From Solea solea (lineage: Eukaryota > Chordata > Actinopteri > Pleuronectiformes > Soleidae): a stretch of DNA of 64,000 bases. Where the stretch lies: NCBI RefSeq assembly GCF_958295425.1, contig NC_081146.1:16619805-16683804 (forward strand), written 5' to 3'. Positions 35,994-48,700 of the stretch are shown in pieces; position 1 is the stretch's first letter; the number at the start of each line of letters is the position of its first letter. Under the pieces are notes generated by a model. It made no database searches. It was not told the origin of the DNA and saw nothing but the letters and a program-made list of their open reading frames with translations. A program made the translations under genes and the position numbers.

Positions 35994-38900
35994 GAGAACT
36001 GTCAATAAAACACGGCACATAATGAGTGGACACCGGGTATGATTGACAGCTAGTACCATCCAATAGGTTGTCAGTAGGAGTTTTTGTTGCAACCAAAGGA
36101 CTACATCCATTCTTTGCTTAAAACACACGTGTATCTGGTGCTGGCAGAAACTGCAATCTAGTGGTGGCAGTAAAGCATGAGAACTGACAACTAATCCCTT
36201 TTGGTCTTCTATAGAGATACGTTCTGCACTTGACGGAGACAAAACATCATTTATGCAGCAGGATATTATTTATCCCTGTGCTACAGTGCTTTCAGGTCGC
36301 TGTGATCGTGTGATACATGCAGCTCTGCAACTTCCCTTCCAGAGTGAAGAACCAATTACCACTGCTACATGTCAATTCCCAGAAAGGCATTGAGAAACAG
36401 CATGAGCTTTTTCCAACTGGAGAGCATGGGCTGACTCACACACACATCATACCAAAAAACTGTTGATACACACACATGTAACCTTGACAGCCTGAGAACA
36501 TGAGAGAAAGAATGTGCAAAAGTTAATTAGGCCGATTCCCTCAGACTCGAAAGACAAACGTCTTCTCAGCATTCTAGGTTGCCCCCTTAACTCAACCTTT
36601 TAAAAGAAGTCTCGTCAGCACAACCTAAACATCAGATATGTCAAGTGGTGGGATTCAAGCGTGTGTGTGATATGCATGACAGCAAATTGGCTGCTCTGTA
36701 CTCAGGTCAGGTTTTGCCTGCATGGCTACAAAAGGCTGAAGAGGTCCCAGAGTTTAAGAGTTAATTCCCTCTCCTTCACTCCACTACTGAGGTAATCAGC
36801 TACTCCCACTCGCTCTGAAAGGTGCTCCTACTGGACTATCTGCAGTCACACAGGCTGGAATATTAATGCACTAATACCTGTCGCACAATGACCATGGACC
36901 TCTCAACCCCGATGTTCGTTAAGAGTTTTGTCCTAATTTCAAAGAAGTCATTCATTCCTTATCAGTAATTTCAGATGATTCATGCGAGTCTAGACAAACT
37001 TGCACTTGTTTCACTAGAGGAGCTATCTTTAAAAAAAATTTGTCAACGTCTGTGGTATGTTAAGGTTTAGCCTTGGAGTCACTGAATGGTCTCCTAAACC
37101 TTTTATTCCTTGTATTGAGTGTTTTTTTCTCTCCAGCTCTTTCACCAGCATGAAGGCTCCAGATGCAGATCACATTAGCTCCATTAGAGAAACTCTCTGT
37201 TGTGAATTTTGTGCATGCATCTGCTGCATTATCTACTCTCGAAAGTGTCTTTCAAATCGATACGACATGGATGCTGCTCATTATTTGCTCTGTGCAATAC
37301 ATTTCTAGCCCCTGCCCTCACAGACATGACTTGCAATATAGACAAATAGACCTTGAGGTATGTTAACATTGAACATAGCACATAAAGGAGGTAGCATGCT
37401 ACTGGGTAAAAAACAATAAACTTCTATACAAAAATAGTTTATACTTGCATGTGTGGTCACCAAGACTGTGGTTTTCCAGCACGCTTTAACTGCTGACCAA
37501 TCATCAGGATGACACGCAGTCCACTCTGGATGTGGAAGTGCTGCATAGCGTCCTGAAGTGAGTCTGTCGACACAAGAAGCATGTTTCCCTGCACTGCTAC
37601 TTCTGCACAGTAGCACATCTCTCCCCATCTAAAAATGACAAATGCTTGCATACTTTCAGTGTAAATTGAACACATTTGAAGCTACAAACACACACATATG
37701 CAGACATAAGACATAGTTCATACAGTAGATAAAGGAAGAGACACACACGGCACAGAAAAAAGGTGTGAAAAGGTTCAATCTTGCTTAAAGCAGTGTGGAT
37801 GGTGAAGAACTGAATTTTTTTTTTTTTCTTCAAGGTTAAGCATCTCAGTGTGTTCGAACATCAAGTACTACAGTCGTGTAGAATGACTCATCATTAAACA
37901 ACTGCACATATGAGTTAAAAATCCCATTACACAAAGCATTCACACAAATACCTAAATGTGCACACGTTTTTGACAACATTCTTCATACTGTATATAACAA
38001 ACATTTCACAGACACACATTTTCTAATTGCAGATCATTTTTTTTTAATATGAAAATCAGCATCAGTGTGTTAACTCTTTTCTCCTGATCTTTCTTTTTTC
38101 CAGCACAGCAGCAATTCAAGTGTAACAGTTATTCCAGCATCATTGTATTTGTTCAACAGCATTGATGAAGAAACAGAAATGAGTGGCCTTTAGGCAGAAA
38201 CAATACGTTTAAAATTATTAAAAACAAAACACACGATTGGACGTGACAGAAAAAGAAACAGAAAAATTACGACAAAACATTGAAAATATCAGAGAAATAT
38301 GTACCAATCAAGAGAATAGTTCTTATATACAGAATAAAACTGACAAATAAAAATGTGAAATGAGAGTAGAGTGCACATGTAGTAATCAAGTAAAGTACAG
38401 GGAGGGTTAATGAAGAGAGGATGGTGACAGCTTGCTTATTCCCTTGTCTGAGATTTGGTATCAGGACATCTCAACAGCTATACATTTTTTACGTATTTTG
38501 TTATGATTGATGTCATTGTTGTAAATGTAATTTTCTCCACAGAGTTGCAACTAACACTTCTCATTTAAGTAACACGTCACAGCCACTCCCTTTCTGGGGC
38601 AAACCCTTGATATGTTCAGCGACATTAAGTAACCATTAACCCGACAGACACAAACATGCATTTGTGCTTTCTGCGCCATAATGACCCTTCCACGTTTGCA
38701 TCACAGGAGTCACGCTCATTAAATGACATGGTCAAAGGTCATTCAGAGGCAACACTGTGGCTGCAGTACAGCATAACATACAATAAAACTGTATTAATAT
38801 GAATCTAAGAGCATGATACACTTTGATCATTAATATATCACAAGCTAAAACGTTAAAATAAATCACCCCTTAGACTTGAAATGCATTCATTCAACTTAGC

Positions 38901-39287
38901 TACATTAAATTCTGACTTTCAACACAGTGGCTGTGTGACAAAATGCAAATGAAATTAAACACAATTCACAAAAAACACCTCAACGTTAACAGCATTTAAA
39001 AAAAAAAAAACACTTTGTTAGAAAAACCTAACACTTAAAAAAATTGCCACAGCAACATTGCCAGGTTTAAAGAAGATATGTTTAACATCTAATACTTGGA
39101 AATGCAAGATGCAATGTTTGAGGTTATCTTAATATCTAACAGTGCTGTGTCATTGCTTGTTTTATACATTTTGACTTCTTAGCTCTTCTGAATACGGTGA
39201 ATCTAGTTATAGTTTTGTAAATAACTTGTTTCGTCCCTTTTTCTTTCTATCGTCGCAGTTCTCTTTTTAAGAAACATGAGTGGTTCA
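35994..39287. other. intergenic and possible depdc1b 3' flank; no gene recognised
   Basis: No coding exon recognised. It is AT-rich, with short A- and T-tracts. Part of the right end may be distal 3' UTR of depdc1b if a downstream polyadenylation site is used. Confidence 0.5.
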
Positions 39288-39584
39288 TTTATTTTGTGAC
39301 TATATCATTTGTTCAAGTTTTCTGGCAACAATCAGTAGAAATCTGGAAATGCCCTGAATGTATATATGTTTGAAGTTAGTCATAGATGGCAATATTCCAC
39401 AACTACAACCACACGAATAAAAATTAGGTGTGAAAACATTACCTAGTTATAGTGCTACAAATTCAAAACGTAGTGGTACCAAATCTGAACAGTGCACCTT
39501 GTCAGTGATATCGCTCCCTGTGAGAAGACCCCGAGGTTGAGATGTGAGCACGGCCTGATTTTCAGACTTGTCGATGGAGGCAGA
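39288..39584 (-). other. depdc1b 3' UTR with candidate polyadenylation signal
   Basis: Reading the minus strand, AATAAA occurs at 39293-39288, about 290 bases after the stop codon. This is the nearest canonical signal; the true 3' end is not established. Confidence 0.5.
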
Positions 39585-39749
39585 TCATGCCCTAAAACTC
39601 CAGCTTCTCTGGAAAGGCTGGAAAGATTTCTTGAGGTTGAAGAACATAAGCGGAGGTTTGGGTCGAGGGGGTTTCTCAGGTATGACGGCTGCTTTGCTTT
39701 CCTCGGTAGGAAATCGATTGTGGTAGACTTCTGGGTACAACCTCTGAAA
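39585..39749 (-). CDS. depdc1b: depdc1b exon 11 (residues 479-532 and stop)
   Basis: The acceptor is CCCTTCTCAG and the stop TGA is at 39587-39585. It encodes [18 protein letters not shown] and the conserved basic-aromatic C-terminus. Confidence 0.96.
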   Translation of the reverse strand, partial: FQRLYPEVYHNRFPTEESKAAVIPEKPPRPKPPLMFFNLKKSFQPFQRSWSFRA

Positions 39750-42700
39750 CTGAGAAGGGAAGTTTATGCTTCTTAACCGTACAGGATACAGTATGATCAC
39801 CTCAAAACAGGTATTCAACAACTTTAATCAGACTTTATTTTGCTCGTCTTTGAATTATATTAACAGTGCACACTTCACTTGTTCAGACTTCTTAACATCT
39901 CACTCACTTGGCATACAAAATCATTCTTACTGCCTACTGCACAAAGGTAGTCAAAACTTGATAATGTGTCTTTTTCAAATAGCCTTAACATACCTGTTTA
40001 AGCCTTTTTCTTTTATCCTTGGCGGGAAGTTCTTTGTCTGCAATCAGACCCTCCAGCAGCTCCTGTATGGGGGTCTGTGTACCAATCACTTTCTGCTCCT
40101 CAGACTCTACCCTCCTGATCTGTTTACAAAAAGCTGGAGAAGCGCTAAAGTCTGTGTCTGAACCCGCATATTTGATCTGATGGGAGACAGGAAATGGATT
40201 TCCATTAGGATTAATGGATTTTAAATGGCCAGCCATCTGTTTGACTTAAAATGTGGAAGACAGAAAACAGTGGTAAACAGCCAACTACCAAATTATGAAT
40301 GTGCAAACGCTGGTTTTGACGTTTTTAAAAATCAAATCATGCAGTAAAAGGAAACTTTATCAAAATGTATTTGGAACTTCATTGGCTCATGAGCCCCCAA
40401 AGAAATCAATGTGACATGAAAGTGCAGGTTGTTTACATTTGAAAATGAAATGTGTTCTTGAGGAATACAATCTCAGTAGGTGGCTTGTTCTTCCTAGATG
40501 TTCCTCAGAACATGTAAATGAGGATAATTAATATGGCTAGAACATGTGAAAAATGTCTTCACTGTGTGCAGGCTGATTATAGTTTTTTCTTTTATATAGT
40601 AATTATTTTTCAGCTTCACAGTGTGGGAAGTGAATGCATGTGATGCATGTGACAAAAATCGATCCAGGCCTTTGTGGGCAAAACAAAGACCTACACTCTC
40701 TACAGTTTGTGTATAAAAAAAAAAGAAAAAAAAAGAAAGAATTAACTGTCCTTGGTGATCTCTGATCATAAGTGGATGTTGTACATCAACTCAACACTGA
40801 CACTAGAATCCATCATACATGTGTCTCTAGTGGGCACTTGTGAAAAGTTTGCAAAGATCAAATGTGTTGCTTTTAATCAGCCTGTGTATGATTGACATGT
40901 CCATTGTCAATGTGTAGTACACAGAGATCTGTGCAGCTGGTCCTTTCCTTGGGTGCTTTTACATCTGAAAATCTATGACAGGTCTGAGTTCAATCCAAAT
41001 TGTATTTGGATTGGATATGAGTGAACATTTTTGTATGACGTACTGTACAGAAACTGTTGTAACCACCTATGTGATTATTTATAGATGGCCGTGTGTTTGA
41101 TGTTGGTGAGTGGTCAGTTTCCTGGGTAGTATAGTCTTTCAGTTTGCCGTCAAGTCATTGAATTGCATCATGATATTACTTCCAGCATCACAGACTTCAT
41201 GTAGTCTCTCCGTACACGTATGTATGGGAGTAGACTGCATACATTTTAAGTGGGCAATAAAATATTATAAATCCTTGTAAAACACACAAGGTCCACTCAG
41301 TCCTCAGACGGTTGTATTCTGGACTTTTCTTGCGAATTTATGATTGATGTCCAACTGATTGCAGTGAATAGATTGATTCACCAACTGTAATCAATTCACC
41401 AATTAGGGTGATTTGATTTAATCTCTTCAAGAAATATATTAAATTAGAAAAAAAAAGAAAAAAAAAACAGGTTGACAAAGAAGCAGAGAATTAAAATAGA
41501 TAAAAACCCTGTGGATGCTTTTGTCATCCAGTGTTTCCCATAGCAACAGATGCAAACCAGATCCTGGAACATCGACCTTCAGTGCAGGGGTGACAGTACT
41601 GTCGAAAAACAGGTATTCCATTTTCATGTAATTTTTATTGATTATTTAAACTGAAGTATGTGTAATTGCCTCAATGACTAGCAAACCCCATTTTTTCATA
41701 TTTTAAATTTAATTTCATCTCATGATAAACTCACACAGTTGCTTCCAACCAGCTGCTCTCACCAATGCTCTTTTTTGTTTTTTTACAGCTAACCCAAGAT
41801 GTAATTTTGCCAGATGGGACACTAAACCCACAACTAAACACAGTGACAGGACATTTAAGAGTCTTAAAGACCCTGTAAAGTACAGAGTTTCTCCTCTTCA
41901 TACATTATATACGTTAGACAATGTAAAAAAACCAAAAAAAACCTGTGGAATAAAACAAATCAAAAAACAGTTGCTCTAAGCTGAATTTTACACACACACA
42001 CACACACACACACGGTAAGGTGGTTACCAACACATTTTCCTGTGGGGTGACAAAGTCGAAACTGATGTTTTTTATATCAACTTACAGGGACTTTAAGCTA
42101 GAGAGAAGAGCTACTCAGGCCTGGTATTAACATCAATTTTAAGTGACCCAATCAATCAAATGGGCAGCTTTAAGTTAATCATCAGTTCATGTCTAACATT
42201 AAATTGTGTCCTCAGTGTGTCTCCAATAACCACTTGAGATCAGACCTCATTTGAAAACAAAAGGTGCACATTATTTTTGTTCCTCAAGACCAAGTGATGT
42301 TGTTTTTAAGCCAGATTGACTCTAGCTCTGTCCCTTGTCATTGTCATTGGGTGTTGGTCTAAGTGACAGAGAGAGCAAAACCAGAAGGACCTGAGCAAAT
42401 CAATGTGCTGCTCACAGCTCTACTGTGAAACAAGATTTTAGTGTACCAATTTGAAAAAAGAAAGAAAATCAATATGTGGCAGCTAGTGTTACAGAAAAAC
42501 AGTGCAGTGGCTTTTCCCTTCAAAAAAGAAATAATTTGGAGGGCATAATAGTTAAGATGGTATCTCTCGTCATTGCCACAGTGAGCTCCCAGAACAGAGC
42601 ACCTGGTATTCTACAATGCAAGTCTGGTATACTGCACTTGCCACATGCTTCTTTGGATAGATCACAAACCAAAAACAACTGGAGTTTGCAGCTAGATTTA

Positions 42701-45700
42701 AGCAGACCACAACCAGCAAAGAACTGAAGAGGATATTGTTGGGGGAATCAAAGAAAAATGGCAAAACTAACAGGGTGAAAGGATGCATAACAATTGCTAC
42801 CGTGGCGTTAGACTGTGTTCGTGTAGTCAACTCAGTGGTTTAACATCAGACAGAATATAATTTATCAATCATCAATCACCTGAACTCAAAAACAAATGTA
42901 CCTCATTCCCATGCTTTAATGGCATTACACTGCACATATTTTTTAATATGTGCCTATCACCTCTAAAACATTTCAGTACTTTTTTAACAAATAAAAAAAA
43001 CAAAAAACAATGCATTTACAAATAATATTGTATAGGAAACACTATGTAATTTAAGTTTTAAAGTTAATATGAAAGTTAGTCATCAAAGCACTGGCGCCAT
43101 CTTGTGTTTGGACGGACGTCAGCGCGAACTTTAAAAGTAGTAATATTAGACCATGAAGACATCATCAACTCTCTCACGAATGCATGTAGTGGTCAACATT
43201 CTCCTGCACTATTCCTCTGATAGAGTTTTGCTGGCCTTTTTAACCACGGAAGACAAAGCGCAGTGAACCCAACTGGTCAAGCAGCCAATTGTCTGTCCCC
43301 CATTTTTTGTGTCCTGGGCTTGACCATTAGTGTGGTATCTACCCATATGTACATAGAAACATATGTAATTACAGCTTCAAGAGATTGTAATGAATATCTG
43401 TTTTTGTACCAGGGGCTGTACCACTTTGAAGACTGAGCACTTGGCACTAATGTTGTCGAGTTGTGTTTACATTTGCAGCAGATTGTGGAGGGGGAATAAG
43501 AACAGTGATTGTGGATCACTAATGTAATTGTGATGTAGATTGTAATGTAAGAATATATGGTACTGACCTGAACTCTCTTGAGATGGGACATATGCTCCTC
43601 AACCTGGCAACGCAGCTTGGAGGGCACTTGGAAGATGGTGTTGTGGTGATCCATCATGAACGTCACCAGTTTGGTGGCCAGCAGCTCGTCCAAGTCCATC
43701 TCATCTACCGAGCCCAGAACGCAATGAGAGAACATCTGCAGCATCTAGGCGCGGCCAAGAATAAGAGACAGATTAAGAGACAGATAAGAATCCAACAAAC
43801 CGGGGCAGATCCTGAGCCAAGAGTACCTTCCAGTCAGTGGAAGGAGACAGCTGCTATATTTTATATTTAAATATACAAATCAATAAAATCAGAACACAGA
43901 ATTCTTCTTGCTGGTGTATGTGAGTCAAAGAAGCAGAGAATATGTATATGAATGAGTGAATGCTTTGAGTCATTGCTAAGACAACAGAAATGCTGACAAT
44001 TTAATTGCCAGTTGCTCTAAACAGCAGTTATATACACAGCAGTTATATACTAAAATCAGAAACGCACACAATATGAGGAGTAGCTGTTGAGCAAATTGAA
44101 AGCAACAGCCCCAGACAAAAACATTTTAGTGAAGTTGGTGGCAGCCTGTGGTTGTTTTGAGCCAAGAATTATTATCCAGTCAGCTCAATGCATATTAATA
44201 TAGTGTGTGGAGCTAATAGCACGTAATAAATACCCGTTTTGCATTACAGCAACTCAAGGGGACACACAATATATTTCAGTCATAACCCCACTATCCTGCA
44301 AAGTTTTTGCCTTTAGAACTTCACTGACTTTACTTGTTAAAATAGTTGCACTCAATTATTTTCTCTTACATTCTTATCACGGTGTTTTAGTTTTTTTGTT
44401 ATTTTCGTTTTTGTATGTGTATATGTGACTGTGTCCATTTGCATTTGTTTAAAAAAAGGAAGGAAAAGGTAATTGTATTTCTTTGATTTTGAGTATCATA
44501 CGGTATCTTTTTCAATAAAAATAAATTATCTAAAATTTGTAATGTGTCCGCTGTGGACAAAGCAGTGCAAGTGTTTTACTGTTGTGGTTGGAAAGTTGAA
44601 GTGATTCCCTGAATGCTTAATTTTCATGAATAATATTTACTCTATCGTTCACAAACCAAACCAAGTGTTGAGACAGGCAGAGAAAAGAAAATCAACAGAG
44701 GGGAGAAAGACATTCATTATGGTAATCGTTTCGCACACATAGTAGCTGTTAGGGAGTTTTCTCCTCTTGCTCCTACAAGGACATCTAAGTATCCATCATC
44801 AAGTTAATCAGCATTAGCAGAGACGGAAATTACTTGAAACTCTTTTAAAATTAATACTGGAATATTATCTCCACTGGCTACCAGTGTGTTTTAGAATTTA
44901 GAATTTTTTGGAGGAAGAAGCAATTTTCTGCTCTACAAAAATGTTGCAAAGTATTTGAGAAAGCAATATTCCCCAGTTTCTCTTCGCCCCAAAGTCTGCA
45001 TGTTTGTTTATACAACAAACTGCTGCCTAAAATGCTCTCCTAAAAAAATCCATGAGTTTAAAAGCTTTGTACACGACAGCATGAGGTGCAGCTATTGCAT
45101 ATTTACATGATATTGATTGCTCACAGTATAGAAAATAATACAAAGACATGAAGAGAATAACTGATTGAAATTTGTACCAGTGTGCGGGTAGTAATGGTGT
45201 CATTGAGAGGAGGCAGGTGGGGATTCTGGCAGACCCGCGCCATGAGACGCATTAAAAGCTGGAGGCGTCTTCGGTTGGGCGGTGGCAGCAACAGACTGCT
45301 GATTTGAAGAGCTTCAGTGGTCACCTCCTCCTCCTGCAGCAGACCTGCAGAGATATGAAGAGAGAAGACTTTTGCTCCTGACGGCAAACACAAACCAGAC
45401 AAAATAAACACCAGCAAGTGTTCCTTGGTGACTCAAACTGAAGGACTCACTAAGAATGTTGACAAAGACCTCATATAGATGGAAAGTCAGAAGAGGTTCT
45501 TTGAGTCTTTGAAAATAATCTGCTACTGTTTTCAGAACATCTCTCTCAAAACCCAGGTACACTGGCTGTTTGCTGTCACTGCCATTAGGCCCTGAGAAAG
45601 AAGACAAAAACATATTTTTTTCCTCAAACAGATGCAAATAAACAATTATAATCTCAAGACTCAAGATTTTATTTATGCGCATGCAATTTAAATTTAATCT

Positions 45701-48700
45701 GCGGATCATTTGTCAAGTGATAAAAAGCCAGAAAACTAAAGAACTAAAATAACAAAAACTATATAAATGCATTTCAGATCACGAGAAAGAATAGCAACAG
45801 ACCCTCATAATACACAGGCTTGGCAATGTTTGATGCTTTTGGCTTTAAAAACTGAACAATACCTAAATTTGCAGAATGATTGCTAATCATCAAAGATCAA
45901 CGATACCATACATTTCTAACACTAACGTTTTAAGTTGGCAGTATAACATAAATACTCACAGTTGGCAAGACATTTCATTGCTGATACCACCCAATAGGGC
46001 AGGTCATCTGGAGATACAAAAAGAAATAGGTGATTTGTGATATTCGTTAAAGTTGCATCAGAGAAACTAAGGCGTCGTTGTGAACCAATGCATCATACCA
46101 GCTTTGTTCTCCAGTACGACTATGCCCGTCTTATTAACACTGAACACGTTGTGAACAATGTGCTTGCCGTTCACATGTGCGGGGTTTAACACTCCATCCA
46201 ATGACTTCAGGCCCAGCACTCTCTGTAAACTACAACAACAGCATCAATAGCTATATATAAAATAAAAACAAATGCAGCATAAACAGAGGGCATGTAAAAG
46301 AATTACATACTGTGCAACTGTCATCGATTTCCAAATGTGGTCCACTTGTTTTGTAGTAATCTCCTTCCTCCGTATGAGCTTGCACTCATGCACATCTCCA
46401 ATAGCTACACTGTGTCTTTTATTCCACAAATCTGAAGCCTGATAAAGACAAAGAAAGAAAGAGAAAGTTCCTTTTAAATGTACATAACAAGAGAAAAAAA
46501 CGATCAGCAGAGAGTATTTAATAATAGTAATACTCAATAATTAATACTTAATAGTAATACTCCTCAATATTCTGTATCAGTCAGGTGACTATTAAAATGA
46601 ATTGTTATCAATACAATAAATCCTACTTGTGTAAAACTAAAGGGGAGTTGTTGACATTGTGTGAAATATGGACATGTACTGGTGTTCACGTTTCGGTAAA
46701 TTTCACTCCTTGTCCAAATGAAATTAATCAGACAGAAATATCTGTGGGTTCTTTCTTTTAACAATAAATGCAACGGAGAAATATTTTTTAAGTTTAATGT
46801 TGTCCAACCAGTCAACAAGACGCAAACATAGTAGCAGTCTGAAGTAAAACTTTGACTTTTGCCTCACCAAAGAACTACATATTGATAAAATGACACACAC
46901 TAGATTTTAATGGAGACAAGATGCAAGTAACTTTATCCCAACTTCAGCACTAAATAATGGATTGTTTGTAGCCTCAGTGCAGCTATAACAACTGAGTGTT
47001 TCCATGTGTCGTATCGGAGCATTAATCAGCAAAGTGTTTGGTTTGCTCAGTTTAACTTACGCACGTTTCTGAAGGCTGATTTAACATGTTCTCCAGCCAT
47101 AGTGACAATAAATACACAAGTCAAAATGAGTTCTTTGCATCTCCTGACAAGTTATGTGCAGCGATAAACCACGAAGCAAGTCTGTTTAAACCAATAATTC
47201 TTACTGACACTGACGATGAGATCAAAAGGAAATTAATAAAGTGAGAGAAATATACTTGCTACAGCAATGTAGCAAGTTTTTCTACTGAAGTCCAAACAAA
47301 CATTCTGGTAGAAAATTAAATGCTGTCCCATTGTCAGACGTCATGGGAACATGAGACAAATCACAGTTCAAATCCATTCACTATAGGACTTAAAATAGTA
47401 ACACAGAACAACATGTTATAAGTAATAGAAGTATTTGCATTGCTTTTGTCTCAGAGTGTTATTAAAAACAACAACCTTTCTTGCATTAAAATAATGGGAT
47501 AATGCTTAATCTCCTAAATGCACACCGGTCTCTAACAACACGCCAGTGCCAGAGCAGTTTAGAAACCTGGGGAAACCCTGCAGCATGACTCAAAACAAAC
47601 TCAGAGGCAACATAATCCTTTGTCTCTTTCTCACCATGACAGCCGATTTATGGGGTGCAATGTTTTCCTGCTGAGGCAGTTCTTCATAGTCATCCCAACG
47701 GATGAGTCTGGGCAGGTCACTGCTGTCTCTCAAAAGAGGCCTTGTTGGAAGAGACTTCAGAGGAGATAGTGTGGGAAACCTGAAGAGAAAAACAAAGCAA
47801 GCAATGTGCTTGGCTGAAGGACGAAAAGAGCACATAGAAGATGGAGCAGCAGTGCCTTGCGGTGTTTCACAAAGTACCTGTACAGCTGGCCATTGTCTTC
47901 AAAATCCTCTGTCCCATGACGTCCCTTGATATCTTCTATGGCGTGTGCCTTGAGGAACTTCTTAAGCAGCTGCAGGGTTTGGTAGCGAGTCACGTCAGGC
48001 CCAAAGTTGTAGTTGCGCCTCAGAAGCTCATGCAAGTAATCTACAGCCTCAGATCCTGTGAAACTGCTGTCATAGTAGCGGAAGTTTGCCCAGTGTCTTC
48101 TGAGTGGCATTCCCAAACGGAAGAGTTTAATGGTTTCATTCCACTGCGTTACAGGGACAAATGCAGTGGAGTAAGTTGTGAGAAATACTGTAGAATAACA
48201 GATAAAACAGTTTCCAAAAATGTTCTGTAAACATAATAGTAACTAGTAATAGTAGTAACATAATTGATAACAACCGTACACTTAAACAAACAGAAGTATG
48301 TATGAGTAGTGTATTTAATTTCTGCTAATAAACCCTACTGAATGTTACACAATGGACCTTTAAACATCCTTGCTGTTACTCACACCCTCTCTGTAAAACT
48401 GTCCCCCATGAAAAGGTCCTATAAAAGAATATATCACACAGGATGTAACAAATGACTTGCTAATGTTGAATTTTGGCTTGGGAATAATACAAATTATAGC
48501 CTGATGTTGGTTCACAAAACACCAAAAATACAGTTTTAATGGCTTAAATGTCCAGTGAAAAGCACATGGGAAAGGTCAGTGTGTTGCATTTGGTGCTTTT
48601 TTGGCTACAGGGCAAAATGATGAAAGTTTCATCCCTTTTTGTATGTGGCATTTACAGGACAGGCTATTTCATCATCTTATTATAAAAAGGTTTTTATTCA

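Noticed and set aside
47841..48230. 129-codon plus-strand open frame over depdc1b exon 2
   Set aside because: It is the antisense shadow of the DEP-domain exon, whose own reading is homologous across its length.
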